Source: JBLIRR01 sp049472395 (GTDB taxonomy: Bacteria > SZUA-182 > DTGQ01 > JBLIRR01). Taken from it: 64,000 nucleotides of DNA. The position numbers were made by a program, and so were the translations under genes. The stretch covers positions 25,989-89,988 of the forward strand of contig JBLIRR010000026.1 of NCBI GenBank assembly GCA_049472395.1. The letters run 5' to 3'. This document shows, in pieces, positions 37,965-49,300 of the stretch (its first letter is position 1; each line of letters starts with the position of its first letter). A model generated the notes under the pieces. It was not told the DNA's origin, searched no databases, and saw nothing but the letters and a program-made list of their open reading frames with translations.

Positions 37965-39560
37965 ATGGATATATATTTATTACACCATCTTTTAAAAAAA
38001 TCTGCCTTAAAATATCCTCATAAAATAGCCATAATTGAGGGAAAAGAGATGATCACTTACAAGGAATTGGATGAAAAGAGTACCATACTCGCCAATATGC
38101 TTATAAAAATTGGGCTTGAGCCAAAAGAAGTGGTTGTGGTTTACCTTAACAAGTCCATTGAAGCAATAATTGCCTTTCTTGCTATAGTGAAAGCAGGATG
38201 CGCTTACATCCCGGTCGATGACAATTATTTTCCTGCTGACAGGATTAAAACGATCATTGAACTGAGTAAAACCGGATTTGTTATCACTAACACCGATCAC
38301 TGGCGTCAATTCTCTAAAAGCGTCATAGATGAAAATAGTTTTAATGATCTAAAGATTCTATTGACGGGCACCACCAGAGAGAAGAAACGCCCAAAATTAA
38401 AAGGGAATTGTTACTATGTGGAGAGCAGTATGCCTGTCGACCATGTTGAAAAGCATATTTGTACAACGAGTTATGATCTTGCTTATATATTATATACCTC
38501 CGGTTCAACAGGCATTCCTAAGGGTGTGATGATTTCCCATTTAAATGCCTTGACGTTTATCAATTGGTCTTTAAATTATTTCAGTCCATCTTCAACAGAT
38601 ATCTTTGCCAGTCATGCAGCCTTTCATTTTGATTTATCTGTATTTGATATATATGTTTCTATTGCCTCGGGAGGCACTCTTCACTTGATACCTTTTCATT
38701 TAGGACAAAATCCTCGATTATTATTTGACTGGATAGCCGGCAGTGGGATTACGTATTGGTATTCAGTTCCAAGTGTGTGGATAACCATTCTCAATTTTGC
38801 GAATCCCGATTTTACAAGATTGGTCCACTTAAAGAACATTCTGTTTGCAGGGGAGGAATTTCCTTTACCTTATTTTAAGAAATTGATGTCATCTTTCCCC
38901 CATGCCTCATACTATAATCTATACGGTCCAACAGAGACAAATGTATGCACTGCGTATCATGTGACAGACCTTGAGAAGATTGCGGATAAGCCGATACCTA
39001 TTGGTGAAGCGTGTGCCAATACTGAGATCGTTGTTTTAAATGAAGAAAACAAACCTGTGTCAATTAAAGAGGAGGGAGAGCTCTTCGTGAGAGGCCCGTC
39101 GGTTACTGAAGGCTATTATGGTAATAAAGAAAAGACTGAGGAAGCCTTTATTGTAAGTCCGCTCCCCTGTCATCGAGGCGCTAAATTATACAAAACAGGA
39201 GATATAGTAGTGCGCTGTGATGAAAAAAATTACCGGTTTATTGGACGAAAAGATTATATGGTGAAGATTTCCGGATTTCGAATTGAATTACAGGAGATAG
39301 AAGCAGTGTTGCTTAAAAATAATAAAATAGAAGAAGCTATTATTAAACCCATATATAATGAAAACAGAGGAAGCAAAGTATTGCATACCTTTATAACAAC
39401 AAAAAATCAACATAAATGCTCTGTGATTGAGCTAAAAGAATATTGCAGAGAAAAATTGCCTTATTACATGATACCCGAAGCATTCATATTTTTAGAAAAA
39501 ATGCCGAGAAATGCCAATGGTAAAGTGGATGCGAAAAAGCTTTTAGAGCACGTACAGTAG
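37965..39560 (+). CDS. Stand-alone proline-type adenylation enzyme
   Basis: A 531-residue free A domain with intact motifs (YTSGSTGIPKGVM, LYGPTETN, YKTGDIV) and the A10 Lys in NANGKVDAKK. Read by eye against GrsA, the pocket is D-L-F-Y-L-A-L-V-C-K, one change from DLLYLALVCK of the proline-activating free enzymes (PltF type) that feed pyrrole-2-carboxyl carriers. No carrier is fused; a free carrier lies at 40968 and a PltE-like dehydrogenase at 51050, which would complete prolyl-to-pyrrolyl conversion. The ATG at 37965 follows GGAGAAG; an ATG at 37944 overlapping the previous stop is the alternative. Another small amino acid remains possible. Confidence 0.85.
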   Translation: MDIYLLHHLLKKSALKYPHKIAIIEGKEMITYKELDEKSTILANMLIKIGLEPKEVVVVYLNKSIEAIIAFLAIVKAGCAYIPVDDNYFPADRIKTIIELSKTGFVITNTDHWRQFSKSVIDENSFNDLKILLTGTTREKKRPKLKGNCYYVESSMPVDHVEKHICTTSYDLAYILYTSGSTGIPKGVMISHLNALTFINWSLNYFSPSSTDIFASHAAFHFDLSVFDIYVSIASGGTLHLIPFHLGQNPRLLFDWIAGSGITYWYSVPSVWITILNFANPDFTRLVHLKNILFAGEEFPLPYFKKLMSSFPHASYYNLYGPTETNVCTAYHVTDLEKIADKPIPIGEACANTEIVVLNEENKPVSIKEEGELFVRGPSVTEGYYGNKEKTEEAFIVSPLPCHRGAKLYKTGDIVVRCDEKNYRFIGRKDYMVKISGFRIELQEIEAVLLKNNKIEEAIIKPIYNENRGSKVLHTFITTKNQHKCSVIELKEYCREKLPYYMIPEAFIFLEKMPRNANGKVDAKKLLEHVQ

Positions 39561-39577
39561 CATATGAGGTGAGAAGC

Positions 39578-40942
39578 ATGGAAAATAAAGAATATTTAGA
39601 TATTGAAGTACTATCTAAAAAATATGATGAAACAAAAATACCATTATATTTAAGTTATCCTACAATGACCTATTGGCATAATCATTCTGAGGAAAATAAT
39701 TTTCTAAAACATATACAGGAAGAGCCCAATCCTTTTTTATATTTTCATTTTCCATACTGTAAAAAGGCTTGTTATTATTGCGCATGTTTTAAACTTGTAG
39801 AGTCAACTGAGGAGGAAGTGGATATATATTTAGATTATTTAGAAAAAGAGATTTCAATGAAAGCCAACTCTATGAGCAGTCGTGATTTAAGCGTTGAGCA
39901 CATGCACTGGGGAGGGGGGACGCCCACTAATTTGAGTTTAAAACAACTTGAGCGGATTTATTCAATAATCGAGAAACATTTTCATATAGTGTCCAATGAG
40001 AAAGCGAGTATATCAATTGAATCATATCCGGATTTTACATTAATAGATAGAGAGAAGTTAACATTGCTCAGGGATCTGGGTTTTACTGAGATTAGTTTTG
40101 GTATTCAAGATTTTGATGAAACCGTGCAAAAAGCGATTAATAGGGATTGCAAGTTTGAGACAGTGGAAAGACTATTCACTGAGGCAAGAAAATTGGGTTT
40201 GCGCATACATGTGGATTTATGTTATGGTTTACCTTTTCAAGAAATGGCAGGATTTAGTGACACAATAAATAAAATTCTCATGATCCAGCCTGATAGAATT
40301 GCCGTTGAAAATTATGCTCATTTCCCGTTGGTTTACCCTTTGCAGAGAAAGATTCCCCTGGCCAGTATTCCCAATTCATTTATGAGAATATTGCTCTATA
40401 TATTAGGACGGGACATGCTATTATCGAATGGGTATAAAGAGGTCGGTCTTTATCACTTTGTGAAGGAAGATAATAATATGTATAAGGCTTTTATTGAAAA
40501 AAAAATAAATCGTGATCTCATGGGTTATTCAGTGGGCGATAGAAGACAGTTTATTGGATTTGGCAATTCATCGATCAGCTTTATAGGGAATACCTACTTT
40601 CATAATAAATCCTCGATAAATGAATATTATCAATGGATAGATGAAAATAAACTACCCCTTGAAGATAAAAGCTCGCATATATTAACCGACGATGACCTGA
40701 TCAGGAATATTATCATTCAAAAAGAAATTTTGACATACCTGCAAATTGATAAAACCAAGATAAATAACGAATACCATGTAAAATTTGATGATTATTTTCA
40801 CACTGAGCTTAAAAACTTGTCAAAATTTGAGGATGATCATGTGTTATGTTTCGAAGATAATATCATTAAAATAGTAGGCCATGGAAAATATATTGCCAAG
40901 CATATTGCATTTGTTTTTGATAAATATTACAGGAAGGAATAA
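39578..40942 (+). CDS. HemN-like radical SAM enzyme
   Basis: A 454-residue protein that follows HemN along its whole length. The motif is C61-KKA-C65-YY-C68-A-C70, including the fourth Cys typical of HemN, followed by HWGGGTPTNLSL and ISFGIQDFDETVQ. HemN decarboxylates coproporphyrinogen, but relatives in natural-product clusters (class C methyltransferases, cyclopropanation enzymes) use two SAM for C1 transfer. Its place between an A domain and a carrier protein argues for a pathway role, though full-length HemN similarity means a haem function is not excluded. The ATG at 39578 follows AGGTGAG; an upstream GTG at 39569 is less likely. Confidence 0.8.
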   Translation: MENKEYLDIEVLSKKYDETKIPLYLSYPTMTYWHNHSEENNFLKHIQEEPNPFLYFHFPYCKKACYYCACFKLVESTEEEVDIYLDYLEKEISMKANSMSSRDLSVEHMHWGGGTPTNLSLKQLERIYSIIEKHFHIVSNEKASISIESYPDFTLIDREKLTLLRDLGFTEISFGIQDFDETVQKAINRDCKFETVERLFTEARKLGLRIHVDLCYGLPFQEMAGFSDTINKILMIQPDRIAVENYAHFPLVYPLQRKIPLASIPNSFMRILLYILGRDMLLSNGYKEVGLYHFVKEDNNMYKAFIEKKINRDLMGYSVGDRRQFIGFGNSSISFIGNTYFHNKSSINEYYQWIDENKLPLEDKSSHILTDDDLIRNIIIQKEILTYLQIDKTKINNEYHVKFDDYFHTELKNLSKFEDDHVLCFEDNIIKIVGHGKYIAKHIAFVFDKYYRKE

Positions 40943-40967
40943 TTAATACTATTTAAGGAGAAAGAAT

Positions 40968-41255
40968 ATGACATCAGAACAAACTCTCATCAGTAACGTA
41001 TCACGAATTGCAAAGATTCCACAAGGAGAAATAACAATGGATATGGAAGTATATAATTCAAAGTTGATTTCTTCCTTAGCTTTACTGGAACTTATGAGTT
41101 TTATCGAGAAAGAATACAATATTGTCATCAAATCCGAGGAATTGATCGCGGATAATTTTAGAGATCTTGCTACACTGAAACAATTTATTGAAAAGAAGTT
41201 ACAGCAATCCTCAATAAGAAAAACGAATCAGACATTCCAACCCTTACAAAAATAA
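40968..41255 (+). CDS. Free carrier protein (possible prolyl carrier)
   Basis: A 95-residue carrier. The attachment site aligns as S36 in KLISSLALLEL, where SSL replaces the usual DSL. The following helix (LMSFIEKEYNI) is typical of free ACPs such as FkbJ. The start has AAGGAG. It follows the HemN-like gene by 25 bases and precedes the acyl ligase. It could carry the residue activated by the free proline-type A domain, or act as another acyl carrier; sequence alone does not decide. About 120 bases after it hold no gene. Confidence 0.8.
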   Translation: MTSEQTLISNVSRIAKIPQGEITMDMEVYNSKLISSLALLELMSFIEKEYNIVIKSEELIADNFRDLATLKQFIEKKLQQSSIRKTNQTFQPLQK

Positions 41256-41377
41256 GCATTGTAAATCTTACCGCTTACATTCAGCATAATTAAAATTTTG
41301 GGCCTTCACGCTTACCATAAAACAAGGGCAGGCCTTAAAAGTATAGTGAATTCTAGTACTGAGGAGGGATTTAAATA

Positions 41378-43009
41378 ATGAAAAATGAAAAAAAAACCAT
41401 CGGACGTATGCTTACCTCAATAGTTGATAAATATTATGAAAGGAGAGCATTACTCTTCGATGATTCCTTTATTACCTATGGTGAATTAAAAAAAAGATCG
41501 GTTATTCTGGCTTATAGTTTTATAAAGCAAGGCGTAAAGAAAGATGATAAAGTGGCCATTATTATGGATAATCGAATTGAATATGTGTATGCATATTTCG
41601 CCTTATTTCTTATTGGAGCCTGGGTCATCCCCATTAATATTCGATACGAGGCTGATGAATTAAGAAATGTTATGAGAGATTCTGAGACATCCACGGTTAT
41701 TTACGAAAAGCAAATAGATAACTTTGATTATTTAAGTGTACTACAAAAATTACAAAATGATTTACCTTGTTTACAACGCCATATTGTTGTTTCTGATGAA
41801 CCTATTGAAGATAAAATAATGTTTTGCTCATTACTTGAGCTTCACCAAAATGAACACTTTGAGGAGGTTTCTGCAATTGTTTTTAAGGGAGAGGCAGAGG
41901 TTGATGAAGACGCTGTCGCTTTATTAGCCTATACTTCCGGAACTACGGGGAATCCAAAGGGTGTCATGATGCAACATAAAAACTTCGTCTCGATTTCTCA
42001 GTCAATAGATAAAATATGGCAAATGACTGTAAATAAAGGAATCACATTTTCAGTAGCACCCTTATATGCTGCACAGGGATTTATGGCTCTCCTCCTTGAG
42101 CTGCTTACGGGTGAAACCATACGATGGAATTCAAGCTTTGTACCAAATGAGGTCATTTCCTATTTAAAAGAAAAAGAAATCACTGCGTTTCATACTCAAC
42201 CAACATTCTGGAATCTTATATTAAGTGTCCCTTATATTCATCACCTTGACTTTACACATATCGAACGGTGCATAGTTTCCGGTTCCATTTGTCCTCCCTC
42301 ACTTGGGAAAAAGATTACCGATTTAACCGGGGGAACTGTATTAAATGCCTATGGTTTGGTTGAAGGCACATGTATATCTACCATAACCCGGTTAGATGAT
42401 TCTGAAGATATTCGGCTTAACACAATTGGCCGTCCAATTGACGGAGTTGAATTTAAAATCTTAGATGAAAAGAGCAGGAAGGAAGTAAAGAAAGGTAATG
42501 TGGGAGAACTTGCTTTAAGAGGGTATGTAATGAAAGGATATTATAAAAAAGAAGAAGAAACAAAAAAAGTTATTGACGAGGAAGGGTGGCTCTATACCGG
42601 CGATCTGGTCCGTTATTATGATGATGAAAATATCGCCATTGTGGGACGATGCAAGGATATGGTGGTTCGCGGTGCTTTTAATGTGTATCCCATTGATATT
42701 GAGGAATGTCTATTACATTTTGACAAGGTTGAAGACGTATCAGTCGTGGGAAAACCTCATCCAATTCTTGGAGAAAGCTTAGTAGCTTTTGTGGTTCCTC
42801 AACCGACGGCTACCTTAACGGAAGGTGAAGTAATGAAATTCTGCAGGGGAAAGGTTTCAAATTATAAGGTGCCGGATGATGTAATCTTCGTTTCCCAGTT
42901 ACCGATTTTACAATCGGGGAAGGTACAGAAAAATATGCTCAGAGAATGGGCGCTCAATGGAGTTCCCAAGAATCGACTTTTATTGTTTAATAATATGGCA
43001 TTGGGCTGA
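41378..43009 (+). CDS. Acyl-AMP/acyl-CoA ligase (copy 1)
   Basis: A 543-residue ANL-family enzyme that activates a carboxylic acid as acyl-AMP. Motifs are AYTSGTTGNPKGVM, LNAYGLVEGT, LYTGDLVRYYDDE and a C-terminal catalytic Lys in LQSGKVQKN. Followed 27 bases later by a free ACP and then by a KS-AT-ACP-aminotransferase protein, it looks like the split form of the acyl-ligase/ACP loading unit fused at the start of mycosubtilin/iturin synthases. A close paralogue is at 57767. Fatty versus aromatic substrate is not readable. The start has GAGGAGGG. Confidence 0.88.
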   Translation: MKNEKKTIGRMLTSIVDKYYERRALLFDDSFITYGELKKRSVILAYSFIKQGVKKDDKVAIIMDNRIEYVYAYFALFLIGAWVIPINIRYEADELRNVMRDSETSTVIYEKQIDNFDYLSVLQKLQNDLPCLQRHIVVSDEPIEDKIMFCSLLELHQNEHFEEVSAIVFKGEAEVDEDAVALLAYTSGTTGNPKGVMMQHKNFVSISQSIDKIWQMTVNKGITFSVAPLYAAQGFMALLLELLTGETIRWNSSFVPNEVISYLKEKEITAFHTQPTFWNLILSVPYIHHLDFTHIERCIVSGSICPPSLGKKITDLTGGTVLNAYGLVEGTCISTITRLDDSEDIRLNTIGRPIDGVEFKILDEKSRKEVKKGNVGELALRGYVMKGYYKKEEETKKVIDEEGWLYTGDLVRYYDDENIAIVGRCKDMVVRGAFNVYPIDIEECLLHFDKVEDVSVVGKPHPILGESLVAFVVPQPTATLTEGEVMKFCRGKVSNYKVPDDVIFVSQLPILQSGKVQKNMLREWALNGVPKNRLLLFNNMALG

Positions 43010-43036
43010 TTGGGGGAAAGGATCTGAATAAAGAAA

Positions 43037-43288
43037 ATGAAAGAAATCACCTTTGACGATTTTAAAACGATTGTATCTGATCACTTAGGAATTGATGGTA
43101 AAGCCATTAAGAACACCTCTAATTTCATAGAAGATTTCAGGATCGATTCCTTGAGTTTAGTGAATTTTATCATCAAATTGGAACTAAAACTTGGTATTAA
43201 GATTAGTAATGAAAAGCTCATGGAAATGACTGATATGGGGAAGGCAGTGAAGATCATCAATGAAGCCTTACTAAAAAAAGCTATGTAA
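43037..43288 (+). CDS. Free acyl carrier protein, probable loading ACP
   Basis: An 83-residue ACP with the phosphopantetheine Ser S38 in RIDSLSLVNF. It lies between the acyl ligase and the large KS-AT-ACP-aminotransferase-C-A gene and so probably accepts the activated acyl group and presents it to that KS. It resembles the ACP at 56432, also next to a ligase. The ribosome binding site (AAAGGAT) is somewhat distant from the ATG. Confidence 0.85.
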   Translation: MKEITFDDFKTIVSDHLGIDGKAIKNTSNFIEDFRIDSLSLVNFIIKLELKLGIKISNEKLMEMTDMGKAVKIINEALLKKAM

Positions 43289-43372
43289 TCTGAAATTTAA
43301 TTTACAATATCGTACATGAGCTACCAAGCATAAAGTTACAGAGTGATATTATGAGGAGGAGCTATAAATATA

Positions 43373-46300
43373 ATGAGCAAAGTTGAACAGTTGTATGAAC
43401 AGGCGCTGAAAAAAGCTTCAAGAACTATAGAAAAACTAGATGCTGAAATTCGTTTTTTGAAGAAACAGGATCCCATAGCAGTTATAGGAATGGCTTGTCG
43501 GTTTCCCGGTGGTGCTAATTCTCCCGAACTCTTCTGGAAATTGTTAGAAGAGAGCAGGGATCCATCCAGGGAAATCCCACACGATCGATTTGATATAAAT
43601 CCATATTATAATCCCGATCCGGAGGTTCCCGGAAAGATGTATACAAACCGTGGCAACTTCCTGGATGTTCCTGTGAATACCTTTGATGCCTCTTTTTTTG
43701 AGATAACACCCCTTGAGGCATATAGTCTTGACCCTCAACAGCGTTTATTATTGGAAGTCAGTTGGGAGGCTTTCGAGAATGCCGGGCTATGCCCTCACGC
43801 ATTAAGAAAAAGTAAAACCGGTGTTTTTATCGGCATCATGGGCAATGAATATCAAAATATTCTTTTTCAAAATTCAATAGAGACACTCGATGCCTATTTT
43901 GCCACAGGAACTTTCTCTTATGCAGCATGCGGTCGACTCTCATATTTTTATGATTTTATTGGACCATCTATGGCTGTAGATACCGCCTGTTCCTCTTCTC
44001 TCGTCGGTTTGCATTATGCGTGTGAAAGCCTGAGAAGTAAAAATTGCGATATTGCTCTCGTAGGTGGTGTACAACTCATGTTAACTCCTCACTACTATAT
44101 TTCTCTTAATAAGTTTAAGGCAATCTCTCCTGATGGACGCTGTAGAAGTTTCAGTGCCTCTGCCAATGGTTACGGACGAGGTGAAGGGTGTGGGTGTGTG
44201 GTGATCAAGCGTCTTTCTGACGCTCTCCAGAATGGTGATTCCATTCTTGCCCTCATTGCAGGATCCGATGTCAAACACGATGGAAGGAGCATAGGATTTA
44301 CAGCTCCCAGTGGCTTATCGCAAGAGAGGGTAATTAAATCCGCCTTGATGAAAGCAGGAGTCGCGCCTTCGGATATAGACTATATTGAGGCCCATGCATC
44401 AAGTACACCTTTGGGTGATCCCATTGAAGTCCACGCATTAAGCAATGTGTTTAAAAATCGAGAAAACCCTTTATTAATGGCGTCTGTCAAATCAAATATC
44501 GGCCATTTAGAGGCAGCGGCCGGTATTGCGGGACTCATAAAGGTGATCCTCTGCATTCAAAAGGAGAAACTCCCTCCCAGTATGCATTGTGATGAGCTTA
44601 ATCCTGAAATTCCCTGGCATGAAATTCCCGTGCACATAGTCAGGGACCTTACTCCATGGAGGAGACGGGGAAAGGAGCGGATCGCCGGTTTGAGTTCCTT
44701 CGGCTTGGCAGGAAGCATCACACACGTGGTTATTAAAGAACCTCCAAGGATAGAGAAAAAACAAGAAGCTCATACGCGGCCTTATCATATTCTAACCCTT
44801 TCAGCAAAGAATGATCACGCATTATCGGACATGGTGAAGGCCTATGAAGTACATCTGAATCGATCAACCGATTGTATACAAGATATCTGTTATACATCAA
44901 ATATCAGTAGAGCTTTCCATGGAAAACGGGTTGCGTTTGTTGCTTCTTCCAAAGAGGATTTTATAAACAAATTAGCCAAGGTGCGTGACAAAGGCCTCAA
45001 AACACCTTCTCTATCAATTGAAAATAACCGCCTTGTATTTCTTTTTACCGGCCAAGGATCTCAATACATCAGAATGGGAAAATCATTGTACGATCACTCG
45101 CCGGTATTTAAAAAAGAAATGGACCGGTGTGCAACATTATTTCGCAATTATATTGATAAATCCCTCATTGAACTGCTCTATGGCGAAGATAGGAGGGAGG
45201 ATGAGCTCAATCAAACAATATATACCCAGCCTGTCATTTTCTCTGTTGAATATGCGTTAGCCAAACTATGGAAATCATTCGGGATTGAGCCTTTCTATGT
45301 ATTAGGGCATAGCATTGGCGCCTATCCTGCCGCATGTATCGCAGGTGTGATGAAATTAGAGGATGCGGTAAAAATTGTTGCTCTCCGTGGAAAGATTGTG
45401 CAGTCACTTCCTGATAATGGAATGATGGCCGCATTATTAACAAGCGAAGACAGGGTGCTCTCATTAATCAAGGAACAAGTAAAACATGAAGTTTCAATTG
45501 CCGCTATCAATCACCGGGATATTGTGACCATATCAGGCAAAAAAGAAACTGTTGAGCACATTATGAAAAAGGCCAGGGGAGAGAAAATTTTCACAGAGCG
45601 TTTGAGCATTTCACATGCATTTCATTCCCCTTTAATTGAGCCGGTGCTTGACCAATTTAGAAAAGAGGTTTCCAGGATATCATTCTCGGAGCCCACTCTA
45701 TCAATTATCTCTGATTTAACCGGCAAGAAAGTAAGGAAGGAAGAGATAACGAATCCCGATTATTGGGTGAAACAGATGTCCAAGCCAGTACGATTTTATG
45801 ATGCAGTCAAGACGATTGAAAAAGAACATGTACAGATCTTTATTGAGATTGGTGGTAAAGCATTACTCTCCACTTTTGTAATGGAAGGAGTTGAGAATAA
45901 AAACGTGTTATGTCTTCCTTCTTTGAGAGAGGGTAAGGATGGCTTCGAACAAATTCTCCAATGTGTTGCCCAATTATATAAACATGGCATTGATGTAAAT
46001 TGGAGAGGTGTGATGAGCCCAGTTCAAAGCAGAAAAGTAATCCTTCCCAACTATCCCTTTCAAAAAAAAGAGTTTTGGTTTACGTCAAATCCTTCATTTA
46101 CCAAAGCATTGCCGGAGGCGCACATGAAACAAACAACAGAACCAATAAAAGAAAATAATTTAGAAAGAGTAAAAATGGCAAAGGATTATCAACTTCAAAC
46201 CACGTTAAAAACATTATTACATGAAATTTCGGGATTAGAGATTTCGGAAATCGCCTCTGATGTAAATCTCTTTTCCTATGGATTTGATTCTCTCATGCTC

Positions 46301-49300
46301 GTTCAGTTTAGAAATAAAATTGATGAAAAGTATAACGTAGACATTCCACTGAACAAATTTATGACGGATTTGTCCACACTCAAGCTTATCGCGGAACACA
46401 TCAAGGAGAGTCTCCCAGAGGAAACCTTACAAATTCCCCCTGAGAAAAACAGGGAACTGTCTCCATTCCCAATGCAATCAGCGATAAAGAGTAAAGTGGA
46501 CGAAATAGGGCACATGAAGGACGATACTACACTCCATCAGATCATCAACCAACAATTGCACTTAATGCAGAAACAACTGGAGGCCCTTACCAGGCCGCAA
46601 AGTCCCTCAGAGCTTAAAGTAGCCGTTAATCAGCCTGTGAATCAGCCTGTTGAAAAGAAATCTTCTTCTTTTTCCCTGCGGGCCATGAAATTTGATAATG
46701 ATTCATTTACCGTGGAGCAGGGAAAGTTTATTCAAAACTTAGTGACGCGATATAATAATCGCACAAAAAAATCCAAAGAATATGCGAGCAGATATAGACC
46801 GATACTTTCAGACTGGATCAGCTCGTTAAATTTTCGGATGAGTTTTAAAGAAATGATCTATCCGGTGGTATCAGATCGATCAGAGGGTGCGCGATTTTGG
46901 GATATAGATGGGAATGAATATATTGATATGGCCATAGGATATGGGGTGCATTACTTTGGTCACCGACCACAATTTATTTTAGAGGCGATTGAGAGACAGA
47001 TTAAAGAAGGATTTGAATTAGGGCCTCAAACTGATTTAGCAGGAGAGGTCGCGACATTAATTTGTGAATTAACGGGTGTTGAAAGGGTAGCTTTTGCCAA
47101 TACAGGCTCAGAAGCCGTCATGACTGCAATACGTATTGCTCGGACAGTGAGCCATAGAAATAAAATAGTGATCTTCAAAGGCGCGTTTCATGGTAATAGT
47201 GATGTCATATTGGCTGTTACTATGGGGGGGGCAGCCGTTCCCGCATCACCCGGCATCACACAAGGTATGGTGGAGGATGTTGTTGTACTCGAGTATGGGG
47301 TTGAAAAGACTCTTGATAAGATTCAAGAGATGGGAAGTCAGCTTGCTGGAGTATTGGTGGAACCTGTTCAAACGAGAAATCCCGATATTCAGCCAAAAGA
47401 ATTCCTGCACAAGCTGCGCGCCCTCACAACGGATCTGGGAGCAGCGTTGATATTTGACGAAATAGTGACAGGTTTTAGAATCCATCCTGGTGGATGCCAG
47501 GCTTATTTTGATGTCCGGGCTGATATCGTGACTTATGGAAAAGTAATTGGGGGCGGATTTCCTATTGGTATCATAGCCGGAAAAGCAGAATATCTTGATG
47601 CTGTTGATGGTGGCATGTGGAACTATGGTGATAATTCATTTCCCGAGCAAGAGGTCACTTCCTTTGCCGGAACATTTTGTAAACATCCAATTACGCTCGC
47701 TGCTGCTCGTGCGGTCCTTACCCATATGAAAGAGGAAGGAGAAAAACTGCAGGGGAGGCTCAATACATTAACAACTCAATTTGTTACCAAGATGAATCAT
47801 TTTTTTGATGAACACGATGTGCCTCTCCATATCAAACACTTTGCGTCACAATTCAGGTTTATTACCCATCAAGGGTACGACTTACAAAAATTACCCATAG
47901 AAATGGAGTTGTTCTTCGCCCTTCTTATGGAGAAGGGATTCTATGTATGGGAGAAAAGGATTTGTTATCTCAGTACTGCCCATACACAAAAAGATATTGA
48001 TCTGTTCAAACAGGTTATAATTAAAAGCATAGAAGAGTTGCGCGCAGGAGGATTTCCTTTCAGAGCCCAAAAGATAAGTAAGAAAAAAATAACCACAATC
48101 ACCAAGGATGTCGCAGAATATTATCCCATGTCTTCAATGCAAAAGCGTCTGTTTATTTTGGATAGGATTGAAAAAAAATCTCTTGCCTATCATATAACTG
48201 GGGCACTGATTGTGAAGGGTCCTCTGAAGATTGACCGAGTGCATGAGGTGTTAAATCAATTAACCAGGCGGTACCACATTTTACGGACAGGATTTGAGAT
48301 TAAAGAGGATAACTATTTACAGCATATACATCATGATATTCCTTTTGAAGTGATTGTGAAGAAGGGCTCAGAAGAAACATTAGAACAATATGTTCAAGGC
48401 TTTATCAGTCCTTTTGAGCTTTCTCAACCGCCACTTGCACGAGTATTGATTGTTGAGTTGGGAGTTGATCATTTTCTTTTTGCTATTGATTTTCATCACA
48501 TCATTTCCGACGGAATATCTATGGGTATTTTTGTCGATGAATTTGTGCGGCTTTATCAGGGTGAAGCTCTGCCCCCCGTAAATAAGCACTATATTGATTA
48601 TGTCTCCTTGGAGGAAAAATTCTTTAAATCAGTTGAATTTCAAAATCATAAGCGTTTTTGGCTGGATAAACTCTCAGGTCAATTGCCAACTCTTAATCTG
48701 CCTTCAGATTTTACTCGTCCTTCCCGGCGCACCTTTGATGGCCACACCATCCGCTTTATTATTGATAAAGACAAAACAAAAAAACTTAAAAAGATTGCCC
48801 GAAATACCAAAACGAGTCTTTTCATGGTTCTCTTTTCTTTGTTTGATGTTCTCCTGTATACACTTACGAAGCAAAGGGATATAATTATTGGAATCCCCAT
48901 GTCCATCAGACTTGAAAGAGGTTTTGAACAATGTTTTGGAATGCTCACAAATTCCCTGCCTTTCCGCATCCATCCTAGTGATACACAGGAGTTTACGGAT
49001 CTTCTCAACGAGATTAAACAGGAAGCGTTACAAATCATTTCTCACGGACGATATCCCTTTGAAACGATGGTGGAGGACCTCAAGGTGAAGAGAGACCTGA
49101 GCCGCAATCCATTATTTGATGTCATGTTTAGTTTTGAAAATGCCAATACCCAAATATTTAAGATCAAGGACTTACACTTTTCAAATTATGATTATGAAGT
49201 CAGATATGCAATGTTTGATATGACCTTTGAGGTAATGGAAAAAGAAGAGCAGTTAGAGATAAATTTCAATTTTAATAGAAACCTTTTTAAAAAGGAAACA

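Noticed and set aside
41256..41377. GGCCT/AGGCC pair in the gap before the acyl ligase as a terminator
   Set aside because: Only 5 bp, a wide loop and no T-run.
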